DNA from: UBA5189 sp035631615
Lineage (GTDB): Bacteria > Chloroflexota > Limnocylindria > Limnocylindrales > CSP1-4
Reading direction: 5' to 3'
NCBI GenBank assembly: GCA_035631615.1
Contig: DASQIK010000005.1
Span: forward strand, 1 to 27,519
Length of the DNA stretch: 27,519 nucleotides
Within the stretch, counting starts at the first letter, position 1, and each line of letters begins with the position of its first letter. This document shows positions 22,931 to 27,519 of the stretch, piece after piece. Below the pieces are notes generated by a model that had not been told where the DNA came from, searched no databases, and was given only the letters and a program-made list of their open reading frames with translations. The translations under genes and the position numbers were made by a program.

Positions 22931-22950
22931 TAGAACATCTGTTCTATAGT
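22931..22950. promoter_or_regulatory. LexA box and -10 region shared by dnaE2 and the 53-aa gene
   Basis: TAGAACATCTGTTCTA (22931-22946) has 7-base arms around TC and contains GAAC-N4-GTTC. TATAGT at 22945-22950 is a good -10 for dnaE2; the reverse strand offers TATAGA for the leftward gene. The box has the same half-sites as the imuA operator, with the two central bases in reverse complement. LexA binding would shut both directions. Confidence 0.82.
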
Positions 22951-22990
22951 GAGGAGCCCCCTCGGACGCGGAGAGCCAGACGGGCAGGCC

Positions 22991-25900
22991 ATGCAACGGA
23001 CGTACGCCGAGCTCCACAGCCATACCAACTTCTCGTTCCTGCACGGCGCGTCCCCGGTCGAGGACATGGTCGAGCGGGCGGCGGCCCTGGGCCTGTCCGG
23101 CCTGGCCGTGACCGACCACGACGGACTGTACGGCGTGGTGCGCTTCGCCACCGCGGCGACGGCGGCGGGGGTGCATCCCGTCATCGGAATCGAGATCGAG
23201 CTGCTCGACGCGGCGGCCCCGGACCCGGGCGGTGTGGTCGTGCCGGCGCGCCGGCGGCCACGGAGCCGCGGTCCGGAGAAGCCCGGCACGGCGCCCGGCC
23301 CTGCCATCGAGGGCCTCCCGGCCCGCCCACGCCCGACCCGGACGCGCCTGCCCGGCCATCGATCGATCGTCAAGGAGGACCTGCGCGGCATCGGCTCGCG
23401 CCAGCGCGGCCCGCACCTCGTCCTGCTGGCGCGCAACGCGGCGGGCTACCGAAGCCTGTGCCGGCTCGTCTCCCGCGCGAATCTCGACGGGACCAAGCGG
23501 GTCCCCAGGTTCACCCATGCCCTGCTCGACCAGCACCGCGAGGGCCTCCTCGCACTCTCCGGCGGCCGCGACGGCGAGATCGCCCGCCGGCTCGTGGTCG
23601 GCGACCGAGCCGGCGCGCGGGCCGCCGCCGAGCGTTACGCGAGGCTCTATGCGGGCGGCGGTTCGCCGGGCGATTCGCCCCGAACGGCGGGCTACTTCGT
23701 GGAGCTGACCCACCACCTCCAGCCCGACGACGACTGGCTTGTCGCGGAGCAGGCGGCGCTCGCCGAGGAGCTCGGGCTGCCGGTCGTCGTGACCAACGAC
23801 GTCCACTACGCCCGGCCCGAGGATCGCGAGCTCCACGACGTCCTGACCGGCATCTTCCACGGTCGAACGCTCGACACGCTCGCCGACCTGCGCCGGCCCG
23901 ACGGCGAGTCGTACCTCAAGTCGGCGGACGAGCTGGCGGCGCTGCCACCGGCCGACCCGCCCGGGTCGCCGGTCGAATCGGACGCTCGGACGGCTCGTGC
24001 CTGGGCCGAGGGGATCGCGAGCTCGGGCGAGATCGCGGCGTCGTGCACGGTCGACCTCGCGTTCGAGCAGTACCGGTTCCCGGGCTTCGCCGTCCCGAAG
24101 GGCGAGACGCCTTTCTCGTACCTCTCGGAGCTGTGCTGGGCGGGCGCCCGCCGGCGCTACCACCCGCTGACCTCCGAGGTCATGCAGCGGCTCGCCCACG
24201 AGCTGGGCGTCATCGAGCGGGCGGGCCTCGCCGAGTTCTTCCTCATCTGCTGGGACCTGATGCGCTTCGCGAAGGAGCAGGGCATCCCGGCCCAGGGCCG
24301 CGGCAGCGCGACGAGCTCGATCGTGTCGTACACGCTCGGGATCAGCCGGGTCGAGCCGATCCAGCACAACCTCCTGTTCGAGCGCTTCATCAACGAGGGC
24401 CGGACGACGTACCCGGACGTCGACATCGACTTCTCCTCGGAGCGGCGCGAGGAGGTCATCCAGTACGTCTACCGGCGCTACGGCCCGGAGCACACCGGGA
24501 TGGTCTGCAACCTCGTGACGTATCGGGCGCGGTCCGCGGTCCGGGAGGTCGGCTATACGCTCGGCTTTCCCCGGCCGCTCGTGGACCGCGTCGCCAAGGC
24601 GCTCGAGACGTACGACAGCGTCATGGTCCGGCGCGACCTCGAGGCGGACGGCGGCTTCGCCGAGTTCTTCCGGCGCCCCGGCGAGGGCCTCCCGGCAGAG
24701 GCGGGCGCAGCCGAGGCAGCCCACTCGCTGGGCTTCGTCGATGGGATGGGCCAGCTCAACACCCGCATGCCGCTCGTCGGCAAGGTGCCGCCGTGGCGCC
24801 AGCCCCCCAAACCGCCCGATGCCAACGCGCCGCGCCCATTCGCGTGGCTCGGCGAGGAGCACGCCCGTGCGGATGCGGAGTCCATCGGCCCGGAAGCGCG
24901 ACCAATTGGCCATATCGACACCCCCGGACGGTTCGTCAAGTCGACAGCCGTGCCGACGGCGGCTGTCGCGATTCCGCAGCCCGGAATCATCCCGGCGCAC
25001 GCGTGGACCGGGACAGCTTCCATCGACGAAGTGGCAGATGACGTGCCTGCGGACCCGCTCGCTCTTGCTAACCGTCCCCCGATGTCGGTTTGGCCAGAAG
25101 GTGGCGGGGACGCGCCCGGCCCGAGCGCGTCGGGGATGTGGGAGGAGGCACCGGAGTCGCCGCCCGCGATCCGGCCGGGTGGGCGCGCGGACGACGAGGG
25201 CGGGCCGGGCGACACGCCGGCGAGCGTCGCGTGGCTGCGGGCGGGGCGAGGGACGGGATACGGAACGGGGCCAGCACGGCCGGGCATCCGGGTTCGAGGC
25301 GAGGCGTCACGCGAGACGCCCGGCTCGGCACCCGGCACCGTCGAGGGTCGAGCGATCGATCCCGAGTCTGGCGCGCTCGCCCCGCCGAGCCGGCGAACGG
25401 ACGGCCCGACGGATCGCCTCGGCCGGCCGCACTACTGGCCGCAGCCGGACGACATCCGCGGCGGGATCGGCGTGGATCGGGTGGGGCGGGCGGATCCGCA
25501 CAGCTCGGTGGCGAGGGTCGAGCCGGAACCAGAGGCGCAGCCGCGCGGCGGAAGCACCGTCGGCATGTCCGACTGGGAGCGCTGGCTCGAGTTCTGCGCC
25601 CGGATCGACGGCTTCCCGCGCCACCTCTCGATCCACTCCGGCGGGATGCTGGTCACGGCCGCACCGCTGATCGACATCGCGCCGATCGAGCGGGCGACGA
25701 TGGTCGACCGCGTCGTCGTCCAGTTCGACAAGCGCGACGTCGAGGAGCTGAAGCTCATCAAGCTCGACCTGCTCGGGCTCGGCATGCTCGCCGCGATCGA
25801 CGAGACGATCCAGCTGATCGAGCACGACTGTGGGGCGTGCGTGATCCTCGATGCGATCCCGGAGCAGGTCCCGGAGGTCTTCGAGATGGTCCAGGCGGCG

Positions 25901-27493
25901 GACACGGTCGGCGTCTTCCAGATCGAGAGCCGAGCGCAGATGCAGACGCTGCCGAAGTCGCGGCCGAAGACCCTCGATGATCTCGTCGTCGAGGTGGCGA
26001 TCATCCGGCCCGGCCCGATCCAGGGCAACGCCGTGCACCCGTTCCTCCGGCGCAAGCAGGGCCTCGAGCCGGTGACCTACCTGCACCCGAGCCTGGAGCC
26101 GGTCCTGCGCGACTCGATGGGCGTGATCCTGTACCAGGAGCAGGTCATGCGGATCGCGATCGAGGTCGCGGGCTTCTCGCCGGCCGAGAGCGACGGCTTC
26201 CGGCGGGCGATGGGCACCTGGCGCTCGAACCGCGAGATGGAGAAGCTCCACCAGCAGTTCCACGATGGCTGCATGCGCCAGCCGGGCATGACCGAGGAGA
26301 TCGCCGAGGAGCTGTTCCGGCAGGTCTCCGCGTTTGCGAGCTTCGGGTTCGCCAAGAGCCACGCCGCTGCGTTCGCGCGGACCGCCTATGAGTCGAGCTT
26401 CCTCAAGCTGTTCTACCCGGCCCAGTTCCTGGTCGGGCTGATCAATGCGCAGCCGATGGGCTTCTACCCCGTCGAGGTGCTCGTCAACGACGCCAAGCGG
26501 CACGGAGTCGCCGTGCTGCCGGTCGACCTCAACGCGTCGACGTACAAGACGACGACCGAGTGGGTCGGGCGCCCGGGCGAGCCGCTGCCCGAGGGCTGCG
26601 GCATCGAGGCACGACCCGAGCCGATTCGATCGCCGGCCTGCGTGGTCCCGAGCGGCGCGGCGCGCGAGCAGTGGGTGCCCGAGAGCGCGATCGGCTGGGG
26701 CGTGCGGCTCGGGCTGCACCTCGTGAAGGGGATCGGCGAGCAGCATGCCGAGCTGCTCGACACCGAGCTTGCGCGCGGGCCGTACGTCTCGCTCGCCGAC
26801 GTGGTCGAGCGCACGGGGCTGCCAGAGGAAACCATCGATCGGCTGATCCGGACGGGCGCGCTCGACTCGCTCGGGCGTCCGCGACGCGAGCTCCTGTGGC
26901 AGCTCAGGGAGGTCGCGGGCGCATCTCGCGGGAGCGTCGACGGCAAGGGCAGTCGCCGCGGCACCCCGGGTCGAGCGGCGGGCAGGCCGCTGGACCTGCG
27001 ACTGCCGGCGACGGCGGCGCCGGACCTGCCCGCGATCACCGAGCCGGAGCGGCTCGGCGACGCCTACGCCGTGGTCGGCCTCGACGCGAAGCGCCAGGTG
27101 ATCACCCTGTTCCGCGACGCCCTCGATCGCCTCGGCGCGGTGACGAATGGCGCCCTCGCCGAACGCAAGCCCGGGCCAGTCCGGATCGGTGGCCTCGTCG
27201 TGACCCGCCAGCACCCGATGACCGCGAAGGGCACGGTCTTCCTCGCCCTCGAGGATGAGACCGGCATGGTCAACGTCACGCTCTGGCCCGACACCTGGGC
27301 GCGCCTCCGCGGCGTCGTCCGACGCCACGCGCTGCTCCTCGTCGACGGCGACCTCCAGCGCGAGTCGTCGGTCGTCAACGTGATCGCCCACGAGGTCCGC
27401 GCGCTGACCGAGGTCGCCGAGCGCGCGGGCGGCCCGGAGTCGCCGCAGGGTGTCCGCCAGCTCGGGCACGCGGGGATGCGGAGGCTTGGGTAG
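22991..27493 (+). CDS. dnaE2: error-prone DNA polymerase III alpha subunit DnaE2 with large disordered insertions
   Basis: SOS translesion polymerase, the catalytic partner of ImuA/ImuB. The PHP domain starts AELHSHTNFSFLHGAS (His9, His11) with TDHDGLYG (41-48). The polymerase core has AQGRGSATSSIVSYTLGI, catalytic YPDVDIDFS (Asp478, Asp480), RHLSIHSGGMLVT, KLIKLDLLGLGML and the FASFGFAKSHAAAFA segment. A C-terminal OB fold (RIGGLVVTRQHPMTAKGTVF) ends the protein. At 1500 aa it exceeds the usual 1050-1100. Most excess is a Pro/Gly/Arg-rich insertion at about 585-857, with smaller ones at about 76-130 and near 1190-1220. None shows intein motifs. ATG 22991 is chosen over GTG 22949, which lies in the promoter. 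It has its own LexA box. The stop is 26 bases from the contig end. Confidence 0.95.
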   Translation: MQRTYAELHSHTNFSFLHGASPVEDMVERAAALGLSGLAVTDHDGLYGVVRFATAATAAGVHPVIGIEIELLDAAAPDPGGVVVPARRRPRSRGPEKPGTAPGPAIEGLPARPRPTRTRLPGHRSIVKEDLRGIGSRQRGPHLVLLARNAAGYRSLCRLVSRANLDGTKRVPRFTHALLDQHREGLLALSGGRDGEIARRLVVGDRAGARAAAERYARLYAGGGSPGDSPRTAGYFVELTHHLQPDDDWLVAEQAALAEELGLPVVVTNDVHYARPEDRELHDVLTGIFHGRTLDTLADLRRPDGESYLKSADELAALPPADPPGSPVESDARTARAWAEGIASSGEIAASCTVDLAFEQYRFPGFAVPKGETPFSYLSELCWAGARRRYHPLTSEVMQRLAHELGVIERAGLAEFFLICWDLMRFAKEQGIPAQGRGSATSSIVSYTLGISRVEPIQHNLLFERFINEGRTTYPDVDIDFSSERREEVIQYVYRRYGPEHTGMVCNLVTYRARSAVREVGYTLGFPRPLVDRVAKALETYDSVMVRRDLEADGGFAEFFRRPGEGLPAEAGAAEAAHSLGFVDGMGQLNTRMPLVGKVPPWRQPPKPPDANAPRPFAWLGEEHARADAESIGPEARPIGHIDTPGRFVKSTAVPTAAVAIPQPGIIPAHAWTGTASIDEVADDVPADPLALANRPPMSVWPEGGGDAPGPSASGMWEEAPESPPAIRPGGRADDEGGPGDTPASVAWLRAGRGTGYGTGPARPGIRVRGEASRETPGSAPGTVEGRAIDPESGALAPPSRRTDGPTDRLGRPHYWPQPDDIRGGIGVDRVGRADPHSSVARVEPEPEAQPRGGSTVGMSDWERWLEFCARIDGFPRHLSIHSGGMLVTAAPLIDIAPIERATMVDRVVVQFDKRDVEELKLIKLDLLGLGMLAAIDETIQLIEHDCGACVILDAIPEQVPEVFEMVQAADTVGVFQIESRAQMQTLPKSRPKTLDDLVVEVAIIRPGPIQGNAVHPFLRRKQGLEPVTYLHPSLEPVLRDSMGVILYQEQVMRIAIEVAGFSPAESDGFRRAMGTWRSNREMEKLHQQFHDGCMRQPGMTEEIAEELFRQVSAFASFGFAKSHAAAFARTAYESSFLKLFYPAQFLVGLINAQPMGFYPVEVLVNDAKRHGVAVLPVDLNASTYKTTTEWVGRPGEPLPEGCGIEARPEPIRSPACVVPSGAAREQWVPESAIGWGVRLGLHLVKGIGEQHAELLDTELARGPYVSLADVVERTGLPEETIDRLIRTGALDSLGRPRRELLWQLREVAGASRGSVDGKGSRRGTPGRAAGRPLDLRLPATAAPDLPAITEPERLGDAYAVVGLDAKRQVITLFRDALDRLGAVTNGALAERKPGPVRIGGLVVTRQHPMTAKGTVFLALEDETGMVNVTLWPDTWARLRGVVRRHALLLVDGDLQRESSVVNVIAHEVRALTEVAERAGGPESPQGVRQLGHAGMRRLG

Positions 27494-27510
27494 TCCGAGT
27501 AGACAGAAGC

Positions 27511-27519
27511 GGGGGGGGG
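27511..27519. other. poly-G contig terminus
   Basis: Nine consecutive G close the window. Together with the opening poly-C, this looks like a no-signal poly-G read tail kept by the assembler. The sequence after the dnaE2 stop should be treated with caution. Confidence 0.6.

Noticed and set aside
22889..25000. A 703-codon open frame on the minus strand opposite dnaE2 (also long antisense frames at 1989-4058, 12099-14969, 25307-27469).
   Set aside because: These are shadows caused by the very high GC of the third codon position; their products are Arg/Asp/Gly-rich without domains.
24740..25565. The large DnaE2 insertion as an intein.
   Set aside because: No Cys/Ser start block, no homing-endonuclease motifs and no His-Asn end before a nucleophile; the composition is disordered and low in complexity.

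Overview
This is one very GC-rich bacterial contig. It starts in a poly-C run and ends in a poly-G run, so both ends look like assembly or sequencing limits. High GC, many ATGA/GTGA start-stop overlaps, apparently leaderless genes, a GAAC-N4-GTTC LexA operator and an ImuA/ImuB/DnaE2 mutasome point to Chloroflexota (Limnocylindria-like) or, less likely, an actinobacterial relative. This placement is inference; no rRNA or marker tree is available here.

Region 1 (39-5821, +) is a tight phosphotransferase (PTS) sugar operon: a mannitol-type IIB, a IIA-HPr fusion, a 100-aa unknown, a long zinc-type sugar dehydrogenase, a PfkB/1-phosphofructokinase-type kinase and Enzyme I. The IIC permease is not in the window and probably lies beyond the left end. 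The layout suggests import and phosphorylation of a polyol or hexose, oxidation, a second phosphorylation, and dedicated EI/HPr phosphorelay.

Region 2 (5992-9475) holds an MFS transporter fused to a cyclic-nucleotide-binding domain, then four small leftward genes (38-aa and 63-aa membrane peptides, a 74-aa protein, a three-blade PLL-type beta-propeller). These diverge from a CGNR zinc-finger regulator. The shared promoter region carries two copies of GTAACC-N18-GGTTA[C/G], a candidate autoregulatory operator.

Region 3 (9506-12854, -) is tRNA-Ala(GGC), a leader with mutually exclusive hairpins, leuS, and a broken chimeric gene (DUF1801 start joined out of frame to a peptidase S51 end).

Region 4 (13011-19125) contains an orphan CpaF-like secretion ATPase fused to a C-terminal Rid-type domain, two membrane proteins, a YgjP-type metallopeptidase, tRNA-Tyr(GTA), a response-regulator operon (RR-HD-GYP, small membrane protein, stand-alone receiver) and tRNA-Ala(CGC).

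Region 5 (19550-27493) is an SOS mutagenesis locus: LexA box, imuA, imuB, a 34-aa micro-ORF, a DUF6504-like gene, a convergent lipoprotein, and a second LexA box between dnaE2 (rightward) and an overlooked 53-aa membrane peptide (leftward). DnaE2 is about 400 residues longer than usual because of disordered insertions.

The most unusual items are the CpaF-Rid fusion, the LexA-box-adjacent 53-aa membrane peptide, the GTAACC divergent regulon and the tRNA-Ala/leuS leader.
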